From the NCBI GenBank assembly GCA_003142795.1, contig PLNN01000037.1:7680-52426 (forward strand): a stretch of 44,747 nt of DNA, given 5' to 3'. Below are positions 1 to 9,872 of this stretch, piece after piece. Position 1 is the first letter of the stretch, and the number at the start of each line of letters is the position of its first letter. Origin of the DNA: Candidatus Omnitrophota bacterium (GTDB lineage Bacteria; Omnitrophota; Gorgyraeia; 2-01-FULL-45-10). A program made the position numbers and the translations under genes. The notes below the pieces were generated by a model. It had not been told where the DNA came from. It saw nothing but the letters and a program-made list of their open reading frames with translations, and searched no databases.

Positions 1-201
1 GTCGGATATTTCAGTTTTTCCGGGAATCTTGATTTCTGCATAACGATACGGACCATCCTGATAAAAGGCAAGACCGCATATATCCAGGCGGGCGGAGGAA
101 TAGTAGCCGATTCTATACCAGAGAAAGAATACGAAGAGACGATGAACAAGGCCAGAGCGCTCCTGCGGGCTATTGAAATGACGGAAGGGGGATTAGAATG
201 A
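1..201 (+). CDS. trpE: Anthranilate synthase component I, C-terminal fragment (5' truncated by window)
   Basis: Frame 1 from base 1 reads [66 protein letters not shown]; typical TrpE/chorismate-binding C-terminus; ATGA overlap with trpG. Confidence 0.9.
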   Translation, partial: VGYFSFSGNLDFCITIRTILIKGKTAYIQAGGGIVADSIPEKEYEETMNKARALLRAIEMTEGGLE

Positions 202-761
202 TCCTCATGATAGATAATTACGATTCGTTCACTTACAACCTCGTCCAGTATCTGGGCGAACTTGGCGCCGAACTGGAAGTTTACCGTAATGACGAGATCA
301 CGATCGACAAGATACGTAATATGAAACCGGAAAAGATAGTCATTTCCCCGGGGCCCGGCGAGCCGAAAGACGCCGGCATATCCGAGGATGTCATTCGCGC
401 TTTCGGGAAAACTACGCCCATACTCGGCGTATGCCTCGGCCATCAGGCGATCGGTGAAGTGTTCGGCGGCAAGATAATCCTGGCTAAAAGGCTGATGCAC
501 GGAAAGACCTCGCTTATACATCACGATGGTAAAAAAATATTTAAAGGTTTGACTAATCCCTTCGAGGCGACGCGGTACCATTCTCTTCTCGTAGAAAGAA
601 AAAGTCTGCCGGCTGCGTTAAAGATAACGGCCGAAACTGACGATAAAGAGATAATGGGGCTGGAGCACAAAGTTTATCCCATATATGGCGTTCAGTTCCA
701 TCCGGAATCGATATTGACGCTGGAAGGCAAAAAGATATTAAAGAATTTTTTGGAGTTATAA
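198..761 (+). CDS. trpG: Anthranilate synthase component II (glutamine amidotransferase)
   Basis: [37 protein letters not shown] motifs. Confidence 0.95.
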   Translation: MILMIDNYDSFTYNLVQYLGELGAELEVYRNDEITIDKIRNMKPEKIVISPGPGEPKDAGISEDVIRAFGKTTPILGVCLGHQAIGEVFGGKIILAKRLMHGKTSLIHHDGKKIFKGLTNPFEATRYHSLLVERKSLPAALKITAETDDKEIMGLEHKVYPIYGVQFHPESILTLEGKKILKNFLEL

Positions 762-765
762 CGGC

Positions 766-1776
766 GTGATAAGGGAAGCGATCGAGAAAACGAAGAAAAG
801 AATTGACCTGACCGGCGCGGAAATGCGTGCGGCTTTCAATGAGATAATGTCGGGTAAGGCGGCGATCGACGATACAAAAGAATTTCTTGATGCCCTGCGC
901 GCGAAGGGCGAAACCGTCGAAGAGATAACGGCGGCGGCAAAAGTAATGAGGGAAAAGGCCATACGTATTCATGGGGATGGCCCGGCATTGATAGATACCT
1001 GCGGCACGGGCGGCACAGGACTTAATACTTTCAATATATCTACGACAGCCGCGTTTGTCGCAGCTGGCTGCGGTATAAAAGTGGCGAAGCACGGCAACAG
1101 ATCTGCGTCATGCCAATGTGGTTCGGCTGATGTCCTGGAGGCGCTCGGCGTAAAAATTGATATACCACCGGAGCGGGTGGCTGGATCTATTGAAAAAGTC
1201 GGGATAGGATTCATGTTTGCGCCTTCATTTCACACTGCGATGAAACATGCGATTTCAGCCCGCAAAGAATTGACAGGGCGGACGATCTTTAATATCCTTG
1301 GGCCGCTTTCGAATCCGGCTAACGCCGCATATCAGGTGATAGGCGTATATGATGCTAAATTGACGGAGACTCTGGCGGGAGTTCTTAAAAATCTGGGCTT
1401 GACACGAGCTTTTGTAGTGCATGGCATGGACGGCCTGGATGAGATAACGATCGCGGACAGAACAAAAGTTACAGAACTTAAAGACGGCAAGCTTGCGACT
1501 TATTTTGTATCTCCTGAAGATTTTGGCGTCAAGAAAGCGCGTCTTGATGATCTATCGGGCGGCAGTGCAAAAGAGAACGCCGGGATCATGACGTCTATTC
1601 TGAAGGGCGAGCAAGGCCCCCGGCGTGATTGCGTATTGATGAACGCAAGCGCTGCTATTGTCTGTGCGGGGCTTTCCAAAGATTTCAGGGCCGGGATGGA
1701 ATTGGCCGCCGAATCTGTAGACTCAGGGAAAGCGTTTGATAAATTATCGGCCCTTATAGAGATGACAAACAGATGA
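766..1776 (+). CDS. trpD: Anthranilate phosphoribosyltransferase (GTG start)
   Basis: DTCGTGGTGLNTFNISTTAAFVAAGCGIKVAKHGNRSASCQCGSADVLEALG; genomic context. Confidence 0.95.
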   Translation: MIREAIEKTKKRIDLTGAEMRAAFNEIMSGKAAIDDTKEFLDALRAKGETVEEITAAAKVMREKAIRIHGDGPALIDTCGTGGTGLNTFNISTTAAFVAAGCGIKVAKHGNRSASCQCGSADVLEALGVKIDIPPERVAGSIEKVGIGFMFAPSFHTAMKHAISARKELTGRTIFNILGPLSNPANAAYQVIGVYDAKLTETLAGVLKNLGLTRAFVVHGMDGLDEITIADRTKVTELKDGKLATYFVSPEDFGVKKARLDDLSGGSAKENAGIMTSILKGEQGPRRDCVLMNASAAIVCAGLSKDFRAGMELAAESVDSGKAFDKLSALIEMTNR

Positions 1777-2549
1777 TACTTTCACGCATAATAGAAGAGA
1801 AAAAACGTAACATAGAGGAAGCGAAGAAGATAAAGCCTCTGGATGACCTTATCCGGGAAGCAAAGAACATTTACGTCAAAAGCTCATTCAGGAAAAACAT
1901 ATCGCGGCCGCATCATATGAACTTGATCGCCGAGATAAAGAAGGCGTCGCCTTCCCGGGGCATATTAAGGGGAGATTTTAATCCCTCAAAGATCGCTGCG
2001 ACATACCAGGCGAACGGTGCGGGCGCCATATCCGTTCTTACCGACGAGCGGTTCTTTGAAGGAAGGCTTGAATATATAAAAAAGGTAAAGGAAAGCGTCT
2101 CCCTGCCGGTACTAAGGAAAGATTTTATTATTGACGAATATCAGGTATATGAATCGGTCGCGGCTGGGGCCGATGCCATTCTTCTGATAGCGGATCTGTT
2201 AGCGGTCAATGAATTGAAGGCCTTCTATGATCTCGCAGCCTCATTAGGCCTCGATGTTTTGATGGAGGCCCATAATGAGGAAGATATCGAGAAGGTGCTT
2301 ACGACCGATGCAGCCATAATAGGTATCAATAACAGGGACCTCCATTCTTTTAAGGTGGATCTTGGCACTACGCAGAAACTGGTCCGTCTGCTGCCGCCGA
2401 ATAAGATCAAAGTTTCGGAGAGCGGCATAAGGAGCTATGAGGAAGTGATGTTCTTGAAGTCACTCGGCGTAAATGCGGTCCTGATAGGCGAGGCGTTCAT
2501 GGAGGCTGACGATATTGCTTCAAAGATGCGCGAGATAATGAGATACTGA
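1773..2549 (+). CDS. trpC: Indole-3-glycerol phosphate synthase
   Basis: LIAEIKKASPSRGILR, VLRKDFIIDEYQVYES, IGINNRDLHSFKVDL, SESGI; 4-nt overlap with trpD. Confidence 0.95.
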   Translation: MILSRIIEEKKRNIEEAKKIKPLDDLIREAKNIYVKSSFRKNISRPHHMNLIAEIKKASPSRGILRGDFNPSKIAATYQANGAGAISVLTDERFFEGRLEYIKKVKESVSLPVLRKDFIIDEYQVYESVAAGADAILLIADLLAVNELKAFYDLAASLGLDVLMEAHNEEDIEKVLTTDAAIIGINNRDLHSFKVDLGTTQKLVRLLPPNKIKVSESGIRSYEEVMFLKSLGVNAVLIGEAFMEADDIASKMREIMRY

Positions 2550-3169
2550 TGACGAAGATAAAAATTTGCGGGATAACGAATAAGATAGACGCTATAGCGG
2601 CGGCGTCACTCGGCGTGGATATGCTGGGATTTGTCTTTTATAAAAATTCCAAAAGATATGTGGACCCGATGACTGTCGAAGACATCGCAAACGAGCTGCC
2701 TCCGTATATTGCAAAGGTCGGCGTATTTGTCGATGAAACAAAAGAGAAGGTCATAGAAATAGTGCAGAATGCAACGCTTGATATTCTGCAATTCCACGGT
2801 AGTGAAACGCCGGATTATTGCGCTTATTTCAGGACAAAATATAAAGTGATGAAAGCGTTCCGGCTCAAAAATAAAAAAGACCTGGAAAAAGTTAACGATT
2901 ACGATACGGACTTTTATCTATTCGATACTCACAAGACCGATTCGATCGGCGGCACGGGCGAGACCTTCGATTGGAAGATATTGAAGGACTTTGAGGTTCT
3001 GAGGCCTGTGATACTCTCCGGCGGGCTTAATCCCGGGAATGTCGGCCGTGCTATACAGGAGATCGTGCCTTACGGCGTAGATGTTTCGACCGGCGTCGAA
3101 AGATCGCCGGGCAAAAAAGACCCGGGGTTGATGAAAAAATTTGTCGAAAATATAAGGAAACTTGACTGA
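2549..3169 (+). CDS. trpF: Phosphoribosylanthranilate isomerase
   Basis: [49 protein letters not shown]. Confidence 0.95.
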   Translation: MTKIKICGITNKIDAIAAASLGVDMLGFVFYKNSKRYVDPMTVEDIANELPPYIAKVGVFVDETKEKVIEIVQNATLDILQFHGSETPDYCAYFRTKYKVMKAFRLKNKKDLEKVNDYDTDFYLFDTHKTDSIGGTGETFDWKILKDFEVLRPVILSGGLNPGNVGRAIQEIVPYGVDVSTGVERSPGKKDPGLMKKFVENIRKLD

Positions 3170-4344
3170 TGAAACCCGATAAAAAAGGCTATTTCGACGG
3201 TTTCGGCGGGAAGTTCGTGCCCGAAACGCTGATGGTTGCCCTGGCCGAGCTCGAGAAAGAATATTTCGCGGCCAAAAAAGATAAATTATTCCGTAGAGAG
3301 TTTGCAGCGATCCTGAAAAATTATGCGGGCAGGCCTACTTTATTATATTACGCGAAACGCCTGACCGAAAAACTGGGCGGCGCCAAAATTTATCTGAAGA
3401 GAGAAGATCTTTTACATACGGGGGCGCATAAGATAAATAACACGCTGGGGCAGGGACTTCTGGCGCTCCGGATGAAGAAGCCGCGCCTGATCGCGGAGAC
3501 CGGGGCAGGCCAGCACGGCGTAGCGACAGCGACAGTGGCGGCATTGTTCGGCCTGAAATGCGAAATATTCATGGGCGAAGAAGATATACGCCGCCAGGCA
3601 ATAAACGTATTTAAGATGAAGATACTGGGCGCTAAAGTCACTCCCGTCTCTTCCGGGTCAAAGACCTTAAAAGACGCGATGAACGAAGCCATAAGGGATT
3701 GGGTGACAAATGTCGCCAGCACATATTATGTCATAGGCTCGGTGGCAGGGCCGCATCCGTACCCGATGATGGTGAGGGACTTTCAGTCTGTGATCGGCAG
3801 GGAGGCGAGACGCCAGATGCTTGCGGCTGAAGGCAGGCTACCGGACCATGTCGTTGCGTGCGTAGGCGGCGGATCGAATGCGATGGGCATCTTCTATTCG
3901 TTCCTGAAAGATAAAACAGTAGGCCTTATCGGCGTCGAAGCCGCGGGCCTTGGCTTGAATACGACTAAACACGCCGCGACTTTATGCAAAGGATCTGTCG
4001 GCATACTGCACGGCTCGAAGAGCTATCTTCTGCAGGATCCTGACGGACAGATCGAGATAGCGCATTCCATATCTGCGGGATTGGACTATCCGGGCGTCGG
4101 GCCTGAACATTCATATTTAAAAGAGATGGGACGCGCAAAATATGTTGCGGTCACCGATAAAGAGGCTCTTGAGGGATTCAAGATGCTGACAGAGCTCGAG
4201 GGCATAATACCCGCGCTTGAATCTTCGCACGCATTATATCATGCGGTAAAATTGGCAAAACGCCTGCCTAGGAACAAGATCATTCTCGTCAATCTTTCAG
4301 GCAGAGGCGATAAGGATATGGACATAGTGAGAGGCATTTTTTGA
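3169..4344 (+). CDS. trpB: Tryptophan synthase beta subunit
   Basis: [61 protein letters not shown]. Confidence 0.96.
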   Translation: MKPDKKGYFDGFGGKFVPETLMVALAELEKEYFAAKKDKLFRREFAAILKNYAGRPTLLYYAKRLTEKLGGAKIYLKREDLLHTGAHKINNTLGQGLLALRMKKPRLIAETGAGQHGVATATVAALFGLKCEIFMGEEDIRRQAINVFKMKILGAKVTPVSSGSKTLKDAMNEAIRDWVTNVASTYYVIGSVAGPHPYPMMVRDFQSVIGREARRQMLAAEGRLPDHVVACVGGGSNAMGIFYSFLKDKTVGLIGVEAAGLGLNTTKHAATLCKGSVGILHGSKSYLLQDPDGQIEIAHSISAGLDYPGVGPEHSYLKEMGRAKYVAVTDKEALEGFKMLTELEGIIPALESSHALYHAVKLAKRLPRNKIILVNLSGRGDKDMDIVRGIF

Positions 4345-4372
4345 TGTATAATTTTCGGATAAGGTATGCTTC

Positions 4373-5188
4373 ATGAAAATAAATAGGCTTTTTTTCAGAA
4401 TGATCCCAGAGGGCAATGTCAAGGAAGCGATGAGGAGCCTGTATTACAGGCTTTATTATAATCGTAAGAGATCCAGAGAAAACGGGTTTTATGTTTATTA
4501 TAAAAAAGGCGTATTTGAGTATAGATTTAAAAATGATATTAGTTTTTTATCATGTGTCAAGGTCGAAGGCGAGCTCAAGCGGTCATTAAAGGGGTATGTA
4601 AGGAACCATGAAATAAAAAGCGGCGAAGTTGTGATCGATTGCGGCGCCGATGTGGGAGAGTTCACTTTATATGCCGCCAAAAAAGTAGGCGGGTCAGGAA
4701 GAGTGGTGGCTTTCGAGCCCGATCTATTGATGTACGACAAATTGAAGCTTAACATACAGCTGAACAGGCTTGATAATGTGACGATAGTCAATAAAGGAGT
4801 TTGGAGCAATAAGACGGTATTGAAGTTCATCAACGCGGAAAAAAAATTTATCGAGGCAGAAAGCGACCCGAAGCCGGTTTTAACGGACGATAATGATATG
4901 ACCGGCATATCCGTTGTGAGCCTGGACGAAGAGTTAAAGAGTCTCGGCGTAGATAAAATCGATTTTATAAAGAGGGACGTCGAGGGGTCTGAAATAGAGG
5001 CGGTAACGGGAGCCGAAGATATCTTGAAAAATAATAATCCCGACCTGGCCATCGCCTCATATCATGAAATAGGCGGCGAAAAGACATGCATTAAATTAGA
5101 AGAGATGCTCCGCGGCTTGGGGTATACGGCGGAAACATCGTATCCTCAGCACCTTACGACATACGCGAGCAAAAGGGGACGGGCATGA
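4373..5188 (+). CDS. FkbM-family methyltransferase
   Basis: VVIDCGADVGEFTLYAAKKVGGSGRVVAFEPDLLMYDKLKLNIQLNRLDNVTIVNKGVWS...IDFIKRDVEGSEIEAV: SAM-binding fold and FkbM pattern. Confidence 0.8.
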   Translation: MKINRLFFRMIPEGNVKEAMRSLYYRLYYNRKRSRENGFYVYYKKGVFEYRFKNDISFLSCVKVEGELKRSLKGYVRNHEIKSGEVVIDCGADVGEFTLYAAKKVGGSGRVVAFEPDLLMYDKLKLNIQLNRLDNVTIVNKGVWSNKTVLKFINAEKKFIEAESDPKPVLTDDNDMTGISVVSLDEELKSLGVDKIDFIKRDVEGSEIEAVTGAEDILKNNNPDLAIASYHEIGGEKTCIKLEEMLRGLGYTAETSYPQHLTTYASKRGRA

Positions 5189-5574
5189 AAATTAAACCGG
5201 ATTTGCAATTCTCGGTGTTGTGCGACGATGTGAGGCGGGAGGAGAACGGGAAGTTCATCCTTATTGGACTATTCGAGGCGATAAACGCGAAAAAATTCCC
5301 CGCGACGCATCAGATGCTTTTTGTAGTGAATAGATGGTGTAAGGGCGAAGGCACATTCACACAAAAGATACGCATCGTCAATACGATAGATAAATCTAAT
5401 GTATTTCAGACGGATGATCAGGCATTTGAACTTCCCGATATAGACAGGCACCATACGCTTATATCGAGATTCAATAACCTGCTCTTCCCAAACCCCGGGA
5501 AATATTGGATCGAGGTCTTCCTGGATAATGAGCTCGTCCTGAATTATCCGATCATATTAAAGGAATTGAAATGA
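5185..5574 (+). CDS. DUF6941-like protein of unknown function
   Basis: 129-aa ORF, LQFSVLCDDVRREENGKFILIGLFEAINAKKFPATHQ; 4-nt overlaps with both neighbours. Family name is from recollection of the motif. Confidence 0.6.
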   Translation: MKIKPDLQFSVLCDDVRREENGKFILIGLFEAINAKKFPATHQMLFVVNRWCKGEGTFTQKIRIVNTIDKSNVFQTDDQAFELPDIDRHHTLISRFNNLLFPNPGKYWIEVFLDNELVLNYPIILKELK

Positions 5575-6362
5575 ATAGAATAGATAAAAAATTTAAGGCA
5601 TTGAAAAAATACGGCGCCAAGGCGTTCATCGCTTATATTACCGCAGGCGATCCTGATCTTTCAACTACGGAGAACATTGTCCTGGCGCTCGAGAGTTCGG
5701 GCGCCGATATAATAGAGCTCGGCATACCGTTCTCGGATCCTATGGCCGATGGACCGACCATACAGGCTGCCTCATACCGGGCGCTCCGGAATAAAGTTAA
5801 TTTAAAAAAGATATTCAAAATGGTCGTTCATCTGAGAAGGATAACCGATATCCCGCTGGTTTTCATGACATACTACAATCCGGTCTTTAAATACGGGCTC
5901 ACATCTTTCTTCAGATCATGTGCCGCTTGCGGTGTGGACGGGGTGATCATCCCGGACCTGCCGTATGAGGAGGCGAAAGAACTGATCGCCCTGGGCAAAA
6001 AACATGAGGTCGCGACGATATTCCTGGCGGCGCCTACTTCCACGCGAGAGCGGATAAAACATATCGCGAAGGTTTCGACAGGTTTTATTTACTACGTTTC
6101 TTTGACGGGCGTGACCGGCGCGCGGTCTAAATTGCCGCCGGAAGTTATTGCGAATGTCAAAGCCATAAAAAAATTGACGGATAAGCCTGTTGCCGTCGGT
6201 TTCGGCATATCGAACCCCGGACAGGCAAAAGATATAGCGAAAGTTTCGGATGGCATTATAGTCGGAAGCGCCATAGTCAGGATAATAGGCGAAAAGAAGA
6301 GGATGATTCCGCGAATCTCGAATTTCGCGAAACAAATGGCCACAGCGATACATGGGATATAA
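5571..6362 (+). CDS. trpA: Tryptophan synthase alpha subunit
   Basis: AYITAGDPDLSTT, IIELGIPFSDPMADGPTIQAAS, GVDGVIIPDLPYEEA, PVAVGFGIS. Confidence 0.95.
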   Translation: MNRIDKKFKALKKYGAKAFIAYITAGDPDLSTTENIVLALESSGADIIELGIPFSDPMADGPTIQAASYRALRNKVNLKKIFKMVVHLRRITDIPLVFMTYYNPVFKYGLTSFFRSCAACGVDGVIIPDLPYEEAKELIALGKKHEVATIFLAAPTSTRERIKHIAKVSTGFIYYVSLTGVTGARSKLPPEVIANVKAIKKLTDKPVAVGFGISNPGQAKDIAKVSDGIIVGSAIVRIIGEKKRMIPRISNFAKQMATAIHGI

Positions 6363-6466
6363 AAGTCACAATGTGTACGCCGTAGTTCTGGTCGGCGGAA
6401 AGGGCAAGGAAATTTGTTCCAAGAGATAATGTTTTAGTTGTGGCAAACAAGGCTACGGAAAGATAA
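6352..6466 (+). pseudogene. Possible remnant of a sugar nucleotidyltransferase (mannose-1-P guanylyltransferase-like)
   Basis: ATG at 6352 reads MGYKSHNVYAVVLVGGKGKEICSKR* (compare VILAGGxGxR of nucleotidyltransferases); the +1 frame continues as RDNVLVVANKATER*, like an internal NVxVVTNK segment of the family. Confidence 0.4.
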
Positions 6467-6476
6467 TTAAAATTAT

Positions 6477-6905
6477 ATGAAGCTACTAGGGCTTGACGTT
6501 GGAACAAAAAGAATAGGCGCTGCGCTGAGCGATGAACTTATGATCACGGCCCAGGGGATAGATACTATCTATAGGCAGGACCTGCAGCGCGACCTCGATC
6601 TTATAAATGGCCTGGTCAAGGCGAATAACGTCACGGAAGTGGTGGTTGGCCTTCCTCTTAATATGGACGGAAGCTACAGCGCTAAAACCAAAGAAGTGGT
6701 GGAGTTCGCGGGCAACCTTGCCAGGGTCGTCCAGATCCCGGTCAAGACATGGGACGAGCGCCTTACAACGGTTCAGGCCGAAAGGGTGCTTCTCGAAGCC
6801 GATATGAGCAGGGCAAAGCGGAAAAAAGTCACCGATAAGCTCGCGGCCCAGATGATATTGCAGAGCTATATGGACTCGCGAAAGAAAGGTCAGGACAATG
6901 TATAA
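6477..6905 (+). CDS. ruvX: Putative pre-16S rRNA nuclease / RuvX (YqgF family)
   Basis: MKLLGLDVGTKRIGAALSDEL, EVVVGLPLNMDGSYS, WDERLTTVQAE. Confidence 0.92.
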   Translation: MKLLGLDVGTKRIGAALSDELMITAQGIDTIYRQDLQRDLDLINGLVKANNVTEVVVGLPLNMDGSYSAKTKEVVEFAGNLARVVQIPVKTWDERLTTVQAERVLLEADMSRAKRKKVTDKLAAQMILQSYMDSRKKGQDNV

Positions 6906-8163
6906 GATAGATTCGTTGGCCAACGGATTGAAGATAGTGTCGGAACCGATGAACCACATGGAATCCGTTGCCATAGGTATATGGATAAGGGCAGGCGGAA
7001 GATATGAGAGCCCCAAGAATAGCGGCATAAGCCATATCCTGGAGCATCTCCTGTTCAAAGGGACTAAAACGCGGGACATGACGACGATAAAGCAGGAGAT
7101 AGAGGGGCGGGGCGGCAGCTTCAACGGTTTTACCGCAGAAGACCATACCTGTTATCTGGTCAAGCTTTTAGCGAAGGATCTTGAGCTGGGTATAGATATA
7201 TTGAGCGACATGGTCCTCAACCCGCGTCTCGACGAAGAAGAGCTGAAAAAAGAGAAGAGCGTCATCATCGAAGAGATAAACATGTATAAGGATATGCCGT
7301 CTCACCATGTCCACGAAGTGCTTGCGGAGATGATGTGGCCCGGCCAGCCGCTCGGCATGCCGCTTGCTGGCACCGTAGACTCTGTAAATGCCATTACCAG
7401 AGATCAGGTCGCTATGTATAAAGAGGGCCATTACAATCCGCGCAACATGGTTGTTGTATGCGCGGGAAAGGCCAAAGAAGATATCGTTGCAAAATTAGCA
7501 GGCAAATACCTGGCAGGCGTAAAAGGAGAAAGCGCCTCCGGATTCGAAGGCGCAAAAATAGCCAGAAAAGGCCCTTATTTGAAACTCATGACAAAAGAGA
7601 CGGAGCAGACCCACGTTGCCCTAGGTCTTCACACGATAGACAGGTTCCATCCGGATAAATACGCGTTGAGCCTCCTGAACGTGATCATGGGCGCGAATAT
7701 GTCATCCAGGCTATTTCATATAGTAAGAGATGAGATGGCTTTATGTTACGAGATCGCGTCGAGTGTAAGAAAATACGAAGATTGTGGCGCGTTCGTAGTT
7801 TCGGCAGGGGTCGATCATCAAAAATTATCGAAGGCGCTCGAAGTTATATTGCGGGAGATCGGAAGGATGAAAAAAGAACCCGTGTCAAAAGAAGAATTGC
7901 GCCGCGCAAAAGAGTATTATAAGGGCCAGCTGCTCTTTGCGCTCGAGGACACGATGAGCCACATGCTGTGGCTGGGCGAGAAGGTTACGTGCGGAGAAAA
8001 AGATTTCAGCGCCAAATCGATACTTGGCGGTATCGAAGCTGTTACGGTAGAGGATCTGATGAGGATCTCAAAGGAGACGTTCTTGAACGAAAACCTCAAT
8101 CTTGCGGTGATAAGCCCAATTAAAGAGGATAAAACTATTAGGGAGGCATTTCATCTATCATGA
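6898..8163 (+). CDS. M16-family zinc metallopeptidase
   Basis: SGISHILEHLLFKGTKTR (HxxEH) plus downstream E; NMVVVCAGK; full-length M16 pattern. Confidence 0.92.
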   Translation: MYKIDSLANGLKIVSEPMNHMESVAIGIWIRAGGRYESPKNSGISHILEHLLFKGTKTRDMTTIKQEIEGRGGSFNGFTAEDHTCYLVKLLAKDLELGIDILSDMVLNPRLDEEELKKEKSVIIEEINMYKDMPSHHVHEVLAEMMWPGQPLGMPLAGTVDSVNAITRDQVAMYKEGHYNPRNMVVVCAGKAKEDIVAKLAGKYLAGVKGESASGFEGAKIARKGPYLKLMTKETEQTHVALGLHTIDRFHPDKYALSLLNVIMGANMSSRLFHIVRDEMALCYEIASSVRKYEDCGAFVVSAGVDHQKLSKALEVILREIGRMKKEPVSKEELRRAKEYYKGQLLFALEDTMSHMLWLGEKVTCGEKDFSAKSILGGIEAVTVEDLMRISKETFLNENLNLAVISPIKEDKTIREAFHLS

Positions 8164-9212
8164 AGGGCTCAATAAAACTCTTTGAGGTATTCGGCATATC
8201 GATCAATATCCATGTCACCTTCTTCCTCCTGCTTCTTTTAGTCCTGTCCGGCGGTATCAAATGGGTATTCCTTGTAATAGCCGTTTTCTTTTTTGTAACG
8301 ATTCATGAACTATGCCACAGCCTGATGGCCAAGCGTTTTGGCATAACGGTGCGTGAGATAACGCTCTTTCCCATAGGCGGCATATCGTCTATGACGAAGA
8401 TGCCTGAAAAGCCGAGCCAGGAGTTTTTCATATCTATTGCCGGGCCTTTATCCAATATTGCCGTCATCGTTATTTTATTTTATCCGATGAAGTATTTGGT
8501 GGGCGACGAGGTTCTCTTCCATCCGCTTTCCACTATGACGTGGAAACTTACGTTCGCATACGTTTATTGGATCAATCTCATGCTGGCCGGCTTTAATCTG
8601 CTGCCGGCTTTTCCCATGGACGGGGGGAGGATCCTGCGCGCGATACTTGCCGTGAAATTAGGATATCAAAAAGCGACAAAGATAGCCGTAACTTTCGGGC
8701 ACCTCTTTGCGCTCGCATTCGCGTATTTCGGTATAGTGAGGTTCAATATCATCCTGATCGTAATAGCTATATTCATATACACTGCCGCGTCGAATGAAGA
8801 AGCGCAGGTCGACGTAAAAGAAGCCTTGAAAAAATTCAGGGTTCGCGATATACTGCCCCGCGATCTCATTACCCTGCCGAGCGACACGACCCTTGCCAAG
8901 GTCCTTGAACTGATATTTCATTCGCACCAGGAGGATTTCCCTGTGATGGACGGAGGAGAGATGGTAGGTTTTCTTACGCGGCAGGATATAATGATAAATA
9001 TCCACAATTTCGGTATGGAGAAGCAGGTCGGGGACGTGATGCGAAAGAGTTTTCCCAAAGTAAAAGAGACGGATCCCCTCACGAAGGCCCAGGCCCTAAT
9101 GCATGAACGCCAGATGGGCGCTTTGCCCGTTATGAAGGATGACAAAGTAGTAGGCGTGATAACTTTAGAGGATATAGGAAGAGTTTACGCTATGGTGTCT
9201 CAAAAAGCATAA
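8160..9212 (+). CDS. Site-2 protease family (M50) membrane metalloprotease with CBS domains
   Basis: TIHELCHSLMA (HExxH), NLLPAFPMDGGRILRA, two C-terminal CBS-like repeats. Confidence 0.9.
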   Translation: MKGSIKLFEVFGISINIHVTFFLLLLLVLSGGIKWVFLVIAVFFFVTIHELCHSLMAKRFGITVREITLFPIGGISSMTKMPEKPSQEFFISIAGPLSNIAVIVILFYPMKYLVGDEVLFHPLSTMTWKLTFAYVYWINLMLAGFNLLPAFPMDGGRILRAILAVKLGYQKATKIAVTFGHLFALAFAYFGIVRFNIILIVIAIFIYTAASNEEAQVDVKEALKKFRVRDILPRDLITLPSDTTLAKVLELIFHSHQEDFPVMDGGEMVGFLTRQDIMINIHNFGMEKQVGDVMRKSFPKVKETDPLTKAQALMHERQMGALPVMKDDKVVGVITLEDIGRVYAMVSQKA

Positions 9213-9230
9213 TTAAAATGGAGGCGTTGT

Positions 9231-9872
9231 ATGTCCAAGATCTTGATCGCTCCCAGCATATTATCGGCCGATTTCTCGAAACTGGGCCAGGAGATAAAAG
9301 ATGTCGAAAAATGCGGGGCGGATTGGATCCACATAGATGTTATGGACGGCCATTTCGTGCCGAACATTACCATAGGGCCGGTCGTCGTAAAATCGATACG
9401 ACCTGTTACGAAATTGCCGCTCGATGTCCACTTGATGATAAAAGAGCCCCAGAAATACGTGGAGAGTTTCGTAAAAGCCGGGGCTGACATAATTACATTT
9501 CACATAGAAGCCGACGGAGATCCAAAAGAGACCATACGGCTAATAAAATATTTTAAAAAGAAAGTCGGCGTCTCGGTCAGGCCTAAGACGGACGCCTCGA
9601 AACTTCAGGGCATACTGCCGATGGTAGATATGATCCTTGTAATGACCGTGGAGCCGGGGTTCGGCGGCCAGGCATTCATGGGCGATTGTCTGCCGAAGAT
9701 AGAGGAGATACGGAAGATATTTAAAAAAGATATAGAGGTGGACGGCGGCGTGAATGAGATGACTGCGCAGGAAGTGATAGTCAAGGGGGCGAACGTCATC
9801 GTTGCGGGCACGTCAATATTCGGGACAAAAAATTACGCGGAAGCGATAAAAAAAATACGAGGAGGGATATAG
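9231..9872 (+). CDS. rpe: Ribulose-phosphate 3-epimerase
   Basis: IAPSILSADFSKLGQEI, HIDVMDGHFVPNITIGP, DVHLMI, VEPGFGGQAF, DGGVN. Confidence 0.95.
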   Translation: MSKILIAPSILSADFSKLGQEIKDVEKCGADWIHIDVMDGHFVPNITIGPVVVKSIRPVTKLPLDVHLMIKEPQKYVESFVKAGADIITFHIEADGDPKETIRLIKYFKKKVGVSVRPKTDASKLQGILPMVDMILVMTVEPGFGGQAFMGDCLPKIEEIRKIFKKDIEVDGGVNEMTAQEVIVKGANVIVAGTSIFGTKNYAEAIKKIRGGI

